This document shows, one piece after another, positions 46,735 to 54,911 of a stretch of 64,000 nucleotides of DNA. The stretch spans positions 62,001-126,000 of the forward strand of contig NZ_JAPNLM010000006.1 of NCBI RefSeq assembly GCF_026627255.1. The letters are read 5' to 3'. Every line of letters starts with the position of its first letter. The first letter of the stretch is position 1. The translations under genes were made by a program, and so were the position numbers. This DNA comes from Streptomyces antarcticus. GTDB taxonomy: Bacteria; Actinomycetota; Actinomycetes; Streptomycetales; Streptomycetaceae. The notes beneath the pieces were generated by a model. It was not told the DNA's origin, made no database searches, and saw only the letters and a program-made list of their open reading frames with translations.

Positions 46735-48084
46735 TTAGAAGTCCCACCCTTCTTCGTCCGCCTGCACTGCGGCGTCCGGGGGACCGGCCTTGGAGGCGAA
46801 GGACTCGCCCGCCATGCCGGCCGCCAGGGTCGTACCGTCGGCCGGGTCGATCAGCAGGAAGGACCCGGTGCGGCGCGAGTCGGCGTACGCGTCGAGCGCG
46901 AGCGGCTCGGCGGTGCGGACGACGACGCGGCCGATGTCGTTGGCCACCAGCTGCCCGGGGTTCGGGTGCTGGGACAGGTCGTCCAGGGTCAGCCGCGAGG
47001 GGATCTCCTTGACGATCGCCTTGACCGTGCGCGTCGTGTGCTTGATCAGCACCCGGGCGCCGACGGCCAGCGGCTGGTCCGCCACGTGGCAGACCGTCGC
47101 CTCGACGTCCTGCGTGGTGGCCGGGGCGCTCGCGGACGGCGCGATCAGGTCGCCGCGCGAGATGTCGATGTCGTCCTTCAGACGCAGCGTCACCGACTGC
47201 GGGGCCCAGGCGATGTCGACGCTCTCGCCGAGCGCGTCGATGCCCTCGATGGTGCTGGTGCGGCCCGACGGCAGGACCGTCACGGCCTCGCCGACGCGCA
47301 GCACGCCGGAGGCGATCTGGCCGGCGTAGCCGCGGTAGTCGGGGTGCTCCGCGGACTGCGGGCGGATCACGTACTGCACCGGGAAGCGGGCGGGGCACGC
47401 GGTCAGGTCGTGGCTGACCGGGACGGTCTCCAGGTGCTCCAGCACCGTGGGGCCGCCGTACCAGTCCATGTTCGCGGACGGCTCGACCACGTTGTCCCCG
47501 GCCAGGGCGGAGATCGGGATGGCGGTGATCTCCGGGACGCCCAGGTCGGAGGCGTACGCGGTGAACTCCTCGGCGATCGCCGCGAAGACCGGCTCGGCGT
47601 AGCCCACCAGGTCCATCTTGTTGACGGCCAGGACCACGTGCGGGACGCGCAGCAGGGCCGCGACGGCCGCGTGCCGGCGGGTCTGCTCGATCACGCCGTT
47701 GCGGGCGTCGACCAGGACCACGGCCAGGTCGGCGGTGGAGGCGCCGGTGACCATGTTGCGGGTGTACTGCACGTGCCCGGGGGTGTCGGCCAGGATGAAC
47801 CGGCGCCGGGCGGTCGCGAAGTAGCGGTAGGCCACGTCGATGGTGATGCCCTGCTCTCGCTCGGCCCGCAGGCCGTCGGTGAGCAGCGCCAGGTCGGGGG
47901 TGTCCTGACCACGCTGGGCGGAGACGGCCTCGACGGCCTCCAGCTGGTCGGTGAGGATCGACTTGGAGTCGTGCAGGAGGCGCCCGACGAGCGTGGACTT
48001 GCCGTCGTCGACGGAACCGGCGGTCGCGAAGCGCAGCAGCGTGGTCGCCGACAGATCGGCGAACTGCTCGGTGGTGGAGGTCAT
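46735..48084 (-). CDS. cysN: Sulfate adenylyltransferase subunit 1 CysN
   Basis: CysN is the GTPase subunit of ATP sulfurylase, driving APS formation from sulfate. The 449-residue protein has the P-loop ATAGSVDDGKSTLVGRLL, switch DVAYRYF, G3 ILADTPGHVQYTRNM and G4 VLAVNKMDLV, then EF-Tu-like beta domains. No APS-kinase domain is fused, and a separate cysC lies upstream. It starts 2 bases after the cysD stop, so the subunits are made together. Confidence 0.96.
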   Translation of the reverse strand: MTSTTEQFADLSATTLLRFATAGSVDDGKSTLVGRLLHDSKSILTDQLEAVEAVSAQRGQDTPDLALLTDGLRAEREQGITIDVAYRYFATARRRFILADTPGHVQYTRNMVTGASTADLAVVLVDARNGVIEQTRRHAAVAALLRVPHVVLAVNKMDLVGYAEPVFAAIAEEFTAYASDLGVPEITAIPISALAGDNVVEPSANMDWYGGPTVLEHLETVPVSHDLTACPARFPVQYVIRPQSAEHPDYRGYAGQIASGVLRVGEAVTVLPSGRTSTIEGIDALGESVDIAWAPQSVTLRLKDDIDISRGDLIAPSASAPATTQDVEATVCHVADQPLAVGARVLIKHTTRTVKAIVKEIPSRLTLDDLSQHPNPGQLVANDIGRVVVRTAEPLALDAYADSRRTGSFLLIDPADGTTLAAGMAGESFASKAGPPDAAVQADEEGWDF

Positions 48085-48086
48085 GG

Positions 48087-49028
48087 TTAGAAGTACCCTT
48101 CGCGCTTGCGGTCTTCCATCGCGGCCTCGGACAGCTTGTCGTCGGCGCGGGTCGCGCCCCGCTCGGTGAGCCGGGAGGCGGCGATTTCGGTGATCACGGC
48201 GTCCAGCGTGGTGGCGTCGGAGTCGACGGCACCGGTGCAGGACATGTCACCGACGGTGCGGTAGCGGATCAGACGGGTCTCGGTGGTCTCGCCGCCCTTG
48301 GCGCCGCCCCACTCGCCGGCCGTCAGCCACATGCCGCCCCGCTTGAAGACCTCGCGCTCGTGGGCGAAGTAGATCTCCGGCAGTTCGATCTTCTCGCGGG
48401 CGATGTACTGCCACACGTCCAGCTCGGTCCAGTTGGAGAGCGGGAAGACGCGCACGTGCTCGCCCGGGGCGTGGCGGCCGTTGTAGAGCTGCCACAGCTC
48501 GGGGCGCTGGCGGCGCGGGTCCCACTGGGAGAACTCGTCGCGCAGGGAGAAGACGCGCTCCTTGGCGCGGGCCTTCTCCTCGTCGCGGCGGCCGCCGCCG
48601 AAGACGGCGTCGAACTTGAGGCTCTGGATCGCCTCGGTCAGCGGGACGGTCTGCAGCGGGTTGCGGACGCCGTCGGGGCGCTCGCGGAGCTTGCCGGCGT
48701 CGATGTACTCCTGGACGGACGCCACGTGCAGGCGCAGGCCGTGCTTGGCGACCGCGCGGTCGCGGTAGTCCAGGACCTCGGGGAAGTTGTGGCCCGTGTC
48801 GACGTGCAGCAGCGTGAAGGGGACCGGCGCCGGCGCGAACGCCTTCAGCGCCAGGTGCAGCATGACGATGGAGTCCTTGCCGCCGGAGAAGAGGACCACC
48901 GGCTTCTCGAACTCGCCCGCCACCTCACGGAAGATGTGCACGGCCTCCGACTCGAGCGCGTCCAGGTGCGACAGCGCGTACGGGGCGTCGGAGCCGGAAT
49001 CGGTGTGCAGGTGTGCGGCCGTGGTCAT
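48087..49028 (-). CDS. cysD: Sulfate adenylyltransferase subunit 2 CysD
   Basis: CysD is the catalytic subunit of ATP sulfurylase, joining sulfate to ATP to give APS. The 313-residue protein has the PP-loop VVLFSGGKDSIVMLHLALKA (residues 44-63), AVFGGGRRDEEKARAKER, LYNGRHAPGEHVRVFPLSNWTELDVW and the C-terminal MEDRKREGYF, all hallmarks. Its ATG overlaps the cysC stop (ATGA at 49025-49028), so it belongs to the same transcript. Confidence 0.97.
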   Translation of the reverse strand: MTTAAHLHTDSGSDAPYALSHLDALESEAVHIFREVAGEFEKPVVLFSGGKDSIVMLHLALKAFAPAPVPFTLLHVDTGHNFPEVLDYRDRAVAKHGLRLHVASVQEYIDAGKLRERPDGVRNPLQTVPLTEAIQSLKFDAVFGGGRRDEEKARAKERVFSLRDEFSQWDPRRQRPELWQLYNGRHAPGEHVRVFPLSNWTELDVWQYIAREKIELPEIYFAHEREVFKRGGMWLTAGEWGGAKGGETTETRLIRYRTVGDMSCTGAVDSDATTLDAVITEIAASRLTERGATRADDKLSEAAMEDRKREGYF

Positions 49029-49615
49029 GCCAGACCCCTCTCGGTGAGCAGCGCGTGCAGGGCCGAGGCCGACTCCCGCACGGTCTGCGTGTGCGACTCG
49101 ATACGGAGGTCCGGGGACTCCGGGGCCTCGTACGGGTCATCGACCCCGGTCAGACCGGAGATCTCGCCCGCCGCCTGCCTGGCGTACAGGCCCTTCACGT
49201 CACGCTCCGAGCAGACCTCGACCGGGGTGGCCACGTGGACCTCCAGGTACGGGGTGCCCTCGGCGGCGTGCCGCTTGCGGACGGCCTCGCGGCTGTCGGC
49301 GAACGGGGCGATCACGGGCACCAGCGCCGTGACGCCGTTGCTTGCGAGGAGTTCGGCGACGAAGCCGATCCGCTGCACGTTCGTGTGCCGGTCCTCCCGG
49401 CTGAAGCCGAGGCCGGCGGAGAGGAACTCGCGGATCTCGTCCCCGTCGAGCACCTCCACGCGGCGGCCGTCGGCGCGCAGCCGCTCGGCCAGCGCGCAGG
49501 CGATCGTGGTCTTGCCCGCGCTCGGCAGCCCGGTCAGCCACACGGTGGCACCCTGGTCGCTCACGCTCATCTGGTCCTTCTCCGTCGGTTCCGTACGAGT
49601 GGGGGGTGTCGTCAT
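49025..49615 (-). CDS. cysC: Adenylyl-sulfate kinase CysC
   Basis: CysC phosphorylates APS to PAPS. The protein has the P-loop WLTGLPSAGKTTIACAL, LDGDEIREFLSAGLGFSREDRHTNVQRIGFVA and the mobile lid region VCSERDVKGLYARQAAGEI. The ATG at 49615 overlaps the cysH stop (ATGA) and gives 196 residues. The ATG at 49570 has AAGGA 6 bases before it and gives 181 residues; I cannot decide between them. With a 4-Cys CysH in the operon, which is expected to use APS directly, CysC may serve sulfation or a parallel PAPS route. Confidence 0.93.
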   Translation of the reverse strand: MTTPPTRTEPTEKDQMSVSDQGATVWLTGLPSAGKTTIACALAERLRADGRRVEVLDGDEIREFLSAGLGFSREDRHTNVQRIGFVAELLASNGVTALVPVIAPFADSREAVRKRHAAEGTPYLEVHVATPVEVCSERDVKGLYARQAAGEISGLTGVDDPYEAPESPDLRIESHTQTVRESASALHALLTERGLA

Positions 49616-50316
49616 CAGCCGTGCAGTCCGCACTCGGTCTTGCCCAGGCCGGCCCAGCGGCCCGACCGCGCGTCCTCGCCCGGTGCCACCCGGCGGGTGC
49701 AGGGGGCGCAGCCGACGGAGGCGTAACCGTCCGTCAGCAGCGGGTTGGTGAGCACGCCGTGCTCGGCGACGTAGGCGTCCACGTCGTCCTGGGTCCAGCG
49801 GGCGATCGGTGAGACCTTGACCTTGCGGCGCTTCTCGTCCCAGCCGACCACCGGGGTGTTGGCCCGGGTCGGGGACTCGTCGCGGCGCAGGCCGGTCGCC
49901 CAGGCGTCGTACGCGGTCAGGCCCTCTTCCAGCGGCTTGACCTTGCGCAGCGCGCAGCACAGGTCGGGGTCGCGGTCGTGCAGCTTCGGGCCGTGCTCGG
50001 CGTCCTGTTCGGCGACGGTGCGGCGCGGGGAGAGCGTGATGACGTTGACGTCCATCACGGCCTCGACCGCGTCACGGGTGCCGATGGTCTCCTCGAAGTG
50101 GTAGCCGGTGTCGAGGAACACCACGTCCACGCCGGGGAAGGCGCGGGACGCCAGATGGGCGACGACCGCGTCCTCCATGGAGGAGGTCACGGCGAACTTC
50201 CTCCCGAAGGTGCTGGTGGCCCAGGTGAGGATCTCCAGCGCGGAGGCGTCCTCCAGGTCCCGGCCCGCCCGCTCGGCCAGCACCCTCAGCCCCGCCGTCT
50301 CCTGAACCGTCGTCAT
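49615..50316 (-). CDS. cysH: Adenylyl-sulfate (APS) reductase CysH
   Basis: CysH reduces activated sulfate to sulfite using thioredoxin. The 233-residue protein has the PP-loop-like VTSSMEDAVVAHLAS, the FLDTGYHFEETIGTRD segment and the catalytic C-terminal ECGLHG. It also has the Cys-Cys pair in DLCCALRKVKPL and CAPCTRR, which bind a 4Fe-4S cluster and mark the APS-using type rather than the PAPS-using enterobacterial type. Its ATG overlaps the zinc-ribbon gene stop (50313-50316). Confidence 0.94.
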   Translation of the reverse strand: MTTVQETAGLRVLAERAGRDLEDASALEILTWATSTFGRKFAVTSSMEDAVVAHLASRAFPGVDVVFLDTGYHFEETIGTRDAVEAVMDVNVITLSPRRTVAEQDAEHGPKLHDRDPDLCCALRKVKPLEEGLTAYDAWATGLRRDESPTRANTPVVGWDEKRRKVKVSPIARWTQDDVDAYVAEHGVLTNPLLTDGYASVGCAPCTRRVAPGEDARSGRWAGLGKTECGLHG

Positions 50317-50492
50317 ATCTCGTCCCCTCCAGTGCCGTTGGCCTGAACACCCCGGGACAGCAGCCCGAGGTACTTCAGCTGGAAGGCCCGGTTGCAGGCC
50401 CTGCATTCCCAGGCGCCGTGACCCGTCTCGTTGGGGAACAGGTCCTCGTCGCCGCAGTAGGGGCAGTAGAACGGTGCGGCGCGCTCGCTCAT
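50313..50492 (-). CDS. Small zinc-ribbon protein in the sulfur operon
   Basis: This 59-residue protein, coupled by ATGA overlaps to the sulfite reductase before it and cysH after it, has two Cys pairs, YCPYCGD (near residues 9-14) and ECRACNR (near 30-35), typical of a zinc ribbon. The tail FQLKYLGLLSRGV is amphipathic. Its fixed place between reductase and cysH suggests a role in electron transfer, assembly or regulation. No function can be assigned from sequence. Confidence 0.85.
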   Translation of the reverse strand: MSERAAPFYCPYCGDEDLFPNETGHGAWECRACNRAFQLKYLGLLSRGVQANGTGGDEI

Positions 50493-52198
50493 TTCAGGTC
50501 CTCGTCCCCGGCGCGGGTGACCCAAGCGGCGAAGCGCTCGCCGTCCTCGCGCTGCTCCTGGAAGCGCGTGACGACCCGCTCGACGTAGTCGGGCAGACCG
50601 GCCGAGGTGACCTTGAGGCCGCGGACCTTGCGGCCGAAGCCGGCTTCCAGGCCGAGGGCGCCGCCCAGGTGGACCTGGTAGCCCTCCACCTGGTTGCCGT
50701 CGTCGTCCAGCACCAGCTGGCCCTTGAGACCGATGTCCGCGACCTGGATACGGGCGCAGGCGTTCGGGCAGCCGTTGATGTTGATGGTCAGCGGCTCGGA
50801 GAACTCCGGCAGGCGGCGCTCCAGTTCGTCGATCAGCGAGGCGCCGCGCGCCTTCGTCTCGACGATGGCCAGCTTGCAGAACTCGATGCCGGTGCAGGCC
50901 ATCGTGCCGCGGCGGAACGGGGACGGCGTGACCCGCAGGTCGAGCGCCTCCAGGGCCGCGACGACCGAGTCGACCCGGTCGGCCTCGATGTCGAGGACGA
51001 TCATCTTCTGCTCGGCGGTGGTGCGCAGGCGGCCGGAGCCGTGCTGCGCGGCCACGTCCGCGATCTTGGTGAGGGTGGCGCCGTCGACGCGGCCCACGCG
51101 GGGCGCGAAGCCCACGTAGAAGCGGCCGTCCTGCTGCTGGTGGACGCCGACGTGGTCGCGCCACTGGCCGGAGGGCTGCTCGGGGGCCGGGCCGTCCGTC
51201 AGCTTCCGCTTCAGGTACTCGTCCTCCAGGACCTGGCGGAACTTGGCCGGGCCCCAGTCGGCGACGAGGAACTTCAGCCGGGCGCGGGTGCGCAGCCGGC
51301 GGTAGCCGTAGTCGCGGAAGATCGAGATGACGCCCTCGTAGATGTCCGGGACCTCGTCGAGGGAGACCCAGGTGCCCAGGCGCACACCCAGCTTGGGGTT
51401 GGTGGAGAGGCCGCCGCCGACCCAGACGTCGAAGCCGGGGCCGTGCTCGGGGTGGTTCACGCCGACGAAGGCGATGTCGTTGATCTCGTGCGCCACGTCG
51501 AGCAGCGGCGAGCCGGAGATCGCGGACTTGAACTTGCGGGGCAGGTTGGAGAAGTCGGGGTTGCCGACGATGCGGCGGTAGATCTCGTCGATGGCGGGGG
51601 TGCCGTCGATGATCTCGTCCCGCGCGATGCCGGCGACGGGCGAACCGAGGATGACGCGGGGGGTGTCACCGCAGGCCTCGGTGGTCGAGAGGCCGACGGC
51701 CTCCAGGCGGCGCCAGATCTCCGGGACGTCCTCGATCCGGATCCAGTGGTACTGGACGTTCTGGCGGTCGGTGAGGTCGGCGGTGCCGCGGGCGAACTCC
51801 TCGGAGATCTCGCCGATGACGCGCAGCTGCTCGGTGGTCAGCCGGCCGCCGTCGATGCGCACGCGCAGCATGAAGTACTTGTCGTCCAGCTCCTCCGGCT
51901 CCAGGATCGCGGTCTTGCCGCCGTCGATCCCGGGCTTGCGCTGGGTGTACAGCCCCCACCAGCGCATCCGGCCGCGCAGGTCGTTGGGGTCGATCGAGTC
52001 GAAGCCCGCCTTGGAGTAGATGGTCTCAATGCGTGTCCGCACGTTGAGACCGTCGTCGTCCTTCTTGAACTGCTCGTTGCCGTTGAGGGGCGTGTGGTGT
52101 CCGACGGCCCACTGGCCCTCACCGCGGTGACGGCCGGTCTTGCGGCGCGCGGCTGCTGCGGGAGCGGCGGCTGCGGGCGTTTCGGGGGTGGCGGCCAT
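50489..52198 (-). CDS. sir: Ferredoxin-dependent sulfite reductase (nitrite/sulfite reductase family)
   Basis: This 569-residue sirohaem enzyme reduces sulfite to sulfide. The 4Fe-4S/sirohaem ligands are TMACTGIEFCKLA (CxxxxxC) and NGCPNACAR (CxxxC). Repeated ferredoxin-like and reductase domains show RTRARLKFLVADWG and RTTAEQKMIVLDI. Tyr-Cys type crosslink context (YHWIRIEDVP) fits sulfite rather than nitrite reductase, as does its place in front of cysH-C-D-N. The N-terminal 25 residues are Ala/Pro-rich. The gene starts 219 bases downstream of the leader peptide stop. Confidence 0.92.
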   Translation of the reverse strand: MAATPETPAAAAPAAAARRKTGRHRGEGQWAVGHHTPLNGNEQFKKDDDGLNVRTRIETIYSKAGFDSIDPNDLRGRMRWWGLYTQRKPGIDGGKTAILEPEELDDKYFMLRVRIDGGRLTTEQLRVIGEISEEFARGTADLTDRQNVQYHWIRIEDVPEIWRRLEAVGLSTTEACGDTPRVILGSPVAGIARDEIIDGTPAIDEIYRRIVGNPDFSNLPRKFKSAISGSPLLDVAHEINDIAFVGVNHPEHGPGFDVWVGGGLSTNPKLGVRLGTWVSLDEVPDIYEGVISIFRDYGYRRLRTRARLKFLVADWGPAKFRQVLEDEYLKRKLTDGPAPEQPSGQWRDHVGVHQQQDGRFYVGFAPRVGRVDGATLTKIADVAAQHGSGRLRTTAEQKMIVLDIEADRVDSVVAALEALDLRVTPSPFRRGTMACTGIEFCKLAIVETKARGASLIDELERRLPEFSEPLTININGCPNACARIQVADIGLKGQLVLDDDGNQVEGYQVHLGGALGLEAGFGRKVRGLKVTSAGLPDYVERVVTRFQEQREDGERFAAWVTRAGDEDLK

Positions 52199-52417
52199 GG
52201 CGGTACGTCCTTCTTCGGCGGCTCAGGGCGGGGGCAGGGGGAGGGCGGCGCGCGCCCCTGTCACGTCGGCGTCGCTGAGTGGGTGCGGCTGGTATCCGCG
52301 CCTTGCCGGGGTGGCCGGCGGGCAGGGCGGTGTGCGGCCTTCAGGGGGCTGCGGTGACCGACGCTTCCGCGGCGGCGATGCCGGGTGTGCGGCGATGTGC
52401 GGCGGTTGCTGGTTCCG

Positions 52418-52501
52418 TCAGCGCGCCGGACAGATGGCGCTGGACATGCGGCCGAGGTCGACGTGCCGCCGACTCACCAAGGCAATTCCAGCTCCATTCA
52501 T
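52418..52501 (-). CDS. Leader peptide of the sulfur assimilation operon
   Basis: A 27-residue peptide runs from ATG 52501 to TGA 52418. Its core is LVSRRHVDLGRMSSAIC followed by PAR, a form I recall from short leader peptides in front of sulfur genes in streptomycetes. It has a single Cys near its end, so ribosome stalling at that codon could sense cysteine. It lies 219 bases before the sulfite reductase start, and the TGGAC-type palindromes are just upstream. Confidence 0.8.
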   Translation of the reverse strand: MNGAGIALVSRRHVDLGRMSSAICPAR

Positions 52502-52525
52502 GACGGAAGCGTGTCATGTGCCGAT

Positions 52526-52557
52526 TGGACGAGTCCACTACTGTCCACGATATGGAC
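52526..52557. promoter_or_regulatory. Four TGGAC half-sites upstream of the sulfur operon
   Basis: TGGAC-GA-GTCCA (52526-52537) is followed after five bases by GTCCA-CGATA-TGGAC (52543-52557). Thus four copies of the same 5-base half-site form two palindromes, 25-56 bases before the leader peptide ATG. Two other palindromes follow, CATCCCGGGATG (52570-52581) and GCGTGA/TCACGC (52582-52599). This looks like the operator of a sulfur regulator; the rest of 52199-52707 shows no other gene. Confidence 0.55.
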
Positions 52558-52707
52558 GAAGTCGTCTCGCATCCCGGGATGGCGTGATCGGGGTCACGCG
52601 CCGGGCCCCTTCCGGTTTTCGCGCAGCCCCCTCCGGGCGCGCCCCGGAGCCTGCGAACTAGCCCGCGGGGCGCCGGGCGGGCGAGCGGGAGCCGCCCGCG
52701 CGGGAGG

Positions 52708-53271
52708 CTACGCGCCGGGCCACGGCCCGGGGGTCTCGGACTCTTCCTTCGATTCCGTTTCCGTCGCGAACAGCTTGAATCCGCGCCGCTGGTAGTTCGC
52801 CATCGCCGTGGGACCGTCCTGGCTGCACGTGTGGACCCACACGCGCCGCGTCGGCTCCCGGTCCGGCCAGCGGGACGCCAGGTCCCAGGCCCGTGCGACG
52901 CCCAGCGACAGCAGGTGCCCGCCGATGCGGCGGCCGCGGAACTCCGGGAGCAGGCCGAAGTACATGATCTCCACGACGCCGTCGGCCTGCGGGTCGAGCT
53001 CGACGTAGCCCGCCGGCGTGCCGCGGTCGTACGCCACCCACGTCTCCACCCCCGGCCGGCCCAGCTGCTCCACCCACTGCGCGCGGGTCAGGGCCAGCCG
53101 GTCCGTCCAGTGGATGTCGCCGCCCACCGAGGCGTAGAGGAAGCGGCTGAACTCGGGGGAGGGGACCTCGGACCTGACGACGGTGACCTCCGGACCCGGC
53201 GCGGCCGCGGGGACCAGGTCCCCGGGCGAGGTCATTTCCAGGGACCAGGTGGTGAGGGTGACGGTGCTCAT
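52708..53271 (-). CDS. GNAT-family N-acetyltransferase
   Basis: This 187-residue protein has a GNAT core: VEIMYFGLLPEFRGRRIGGHLLS (acetyl-CoA loop RGRRIGG) and a later VHTCSQDGPTAMANYQRRGFKLF. The region before it, TTWSLEMTSPGDLVPA, resembles acetyltransferases that act on antibiotics or cell wall precursors, but the substrate is unknown. ATG 53271 is chosen; it begins 5 bases after the stop of the GAF regulator gene, so they are probably co-transcribed. An Asp/Glu/Ser-rich tail ends it. Confidence 0.85.
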   Translation of the reverse strand: MSTVTLTTWSLEMTSPGDLVPAAAPGPEVTVVRSEVPSPEFSRFLYASVGGDIHWTDRLALTRAQWVEQLGRPGVETWVAYDRGTPAGYVELDPQADGVVEIMYFGLLPEFRGRRIGGHLLSLGVARAWDLASRWPDREPTRRVWVHTCSQDGPTAMANYQRRGFKLFATETESKEESETPGPWPGA

Positions 53272-53276
53272 GCAGG

Positions 53277-54587
53277 TCAGGGAATCACGCCGGACCCGGT
53301 ACGGACCAGGCGGGCCCGGATCACCGCCGGGGCGGTGGAGTGGGCCAGCAGCGCCGCCGGGTCGGCGGGGCGGACCACCTCCACCTTCACGTCCTCGGCG
53401 AAGCGGTACGGCCGGTGGGTGAGGACCCCCGCGAGGTGCCGGCGTACCCGCGACAGCTCCGCGCGGACCGTCACCGTGCGCGTCGGGTCCCCGAACAGCT
53501 CCCCGGCCAGCTCCGCCGCCGTCCGCCCCCGCGGGCTCTCCGCCAGCAGGAACAGCAGCTCCGCGTGGCGCGGGCTCAGCTCCCGCGACCAGCTCCCGGC
53601 GGCCCCCCATACCGTCGCCGACCAGGCCCCCGGCCGGCTGAGGTCGAGTACGACCCGGGTCGCCGCCGCGTGCGTACGGGCCTCGGCGATCCGCAGCAGC
53701 CAGCCGCCCGGCAGCGGCTCCACCGCGCACTCGCCGAGCAGCGGGACCCGCACCCGGCCCGGGCCGAACGACTTCGGCAGCGGCACGCGGTCCGCCGGGG
53801 CCAGGCCCGTCACGGCCGCCGTCCAGCCGTTCGGGTCCACGGCCAGTGCCCGCCCCGGCAGCCGGGCCAGCAGCGGGGCGGCCACCGCGCGCAGCCGCTC
53901 CAGGGACTCCAGGTGACGCAGGCGCAGCTCCCGCTCCGCGAGCCGGGCCACCGAGCTGACCCACGCCAGCGTCGCCGGGTGCATGGTGGCCAGCGGCCCG
54001 CTGACGTCGACCACGCCCAGCAGCCGCCCGTCGCGGGGGTCCCGTACGGGGGCGCCCGCGCAGGTCCAGTCGTGGTGGCTGGAGACGAAGTGCTCCGCCG
54101 AGAACACCTGGACGGGACGCCCGGCCACCAGGGCCGTGCCCACCCCGTTCGTGCCGACCACGGCCTCGTCCCAGTCGGCCCCGACCGAGAACCCCAGCCG
54201 GTCCGCCTTGCGCAGGATCGAGGCGTGGCCCTCCCGCCAGAGCAGCCGGCCGTCCGCGTCGGCGACGACCATGATGTGCAGGGCCCCGTCCAGCGACGGC
54301 AGCAGCCCCTCCCGCAGCACGGGCAGGACCTCCCGCAGCCGAGAGGCGCGCCGCCGCTCCTCGGTCTCGGCCGCCGACAGCATCCGCGAGCGCGCGTCCC
54401 GGTCCGGGTGCACCCCGCCGGCCAGCATCCGGCGCCAGGACTCGGCGATCTCCGGCCGGGGCGCCGTCCGCAGCCGGTCGCCGGCCAGCACGGCCGCCCG
54501 CACCCCCTTGAGCAGGCGCGCGGCCTGCCGCGCGTCCATGGCCGCGACGCGTGCCACGTCGACCGTGCTGCCTGCGGTGTCGGCCAC
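53277..54587 (-). CDS. GAF-domain transcriptional regulator (AcoR-like)
   Basis: The 436-residue protein has an N-terminal region like the sensor part of AcoR (ESWRRMLAGGVHPDRD), a GAF domain with GTNGVGTALVAGRPVQVFSAEHF and GVVDVSGPLATMHPATL, and a C-terminal winged helix: SPRHAELLFLLAESPRGRTAAELAGELFG followed by VRAELSRVRRHL. There is no sigma-54 AAA domain, as is usual in actinobacterial versions. It probably senses an aldehyde or acyl compound. GTG 54587 with GGAGG 6 bases upstream is preferred to the ATG at 54722. The acyl-CoA dehydrogenase gene lies upstream on the same strand. Confidence 0.85.
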   Translation of the reverse strand: MADTAGSTVDVARVAAMDARQAARLLKGVRAAVLAGDRLRTAPRPEIAESWRRMLAGGVHPDRDARSRMLSAAETEERRRASRLREVLPVLREGLLPSLDGALHIMVVADADGRLLWREGHASILRKADRLGFSVGADWDEAVVGTNGVGTALVAGRPVQVFSAEHFVSSHHDWTCAGAPVRDPRDGRLLGVVDVSGPLATMHPATLAWVSSVARLAERELRLRHLESLERLRAVAAPLLARLPGRALAVDPNGWTAAVTGLAPADRVPLPKSFGPGRVRVPLLGECAVEPLPGGWLLRIAEARTHAAATRVVLDLSRPGAWSATVWGAAGSWSRELSPRHAELLFLLAESPRGRTAAELAGELFGDPTRTVTVRAELSRVRRHLAGVLTHRPYRFAEDVKVEVVRPADPAALLAHSTAPAVIRARLVRTGSGVIP

Positions 54588-54686
54588 CGGAACCTCCCCG
54601 TGCGAACAGGACCTACGACGCGGCCGCCCGGGCGGTCCGCGGAGGCCGCGCCCCGGCCCCCGGCGGGCGGCTGCCGACTCACAGGG

Positions 54687-54702
54687 TGCAACGTCATGCA
54701 AC
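54687..54702. promoter_or_regulatory. TGCAAC direct repeat with 10-base step
   Basis: TGCAACGTCATGCAAC lies 100 bases before the GAF regulator start, in the 324-base spacer 54588-54911 that otherwise holds nothing I can support. A one-turn spacing suits a dimeric regulator on one face of the helix, possibly the regulator itself. Confidence 0.35.
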
Positions 54703-54911
54703 TCTCGCCAAGTCCCGGTCACCCGACCGAAACTGTCCGCACGCCGCCGAGCGGCGTGACAGCTCCTCCTCGGGGCTTCTCGGGTCAGGGGCGGTGCCGA
54801 GTCGGCGCGGCGCCGCCCCTGGTCCCGTTCGACGGGCCCGGATCCCGTGCTCGGAGCGGTGCGGGGACCTTGGGGGGTGCCCGCCCTCCCCCTGCCGTCC
54901 CCTGAGAGCGG

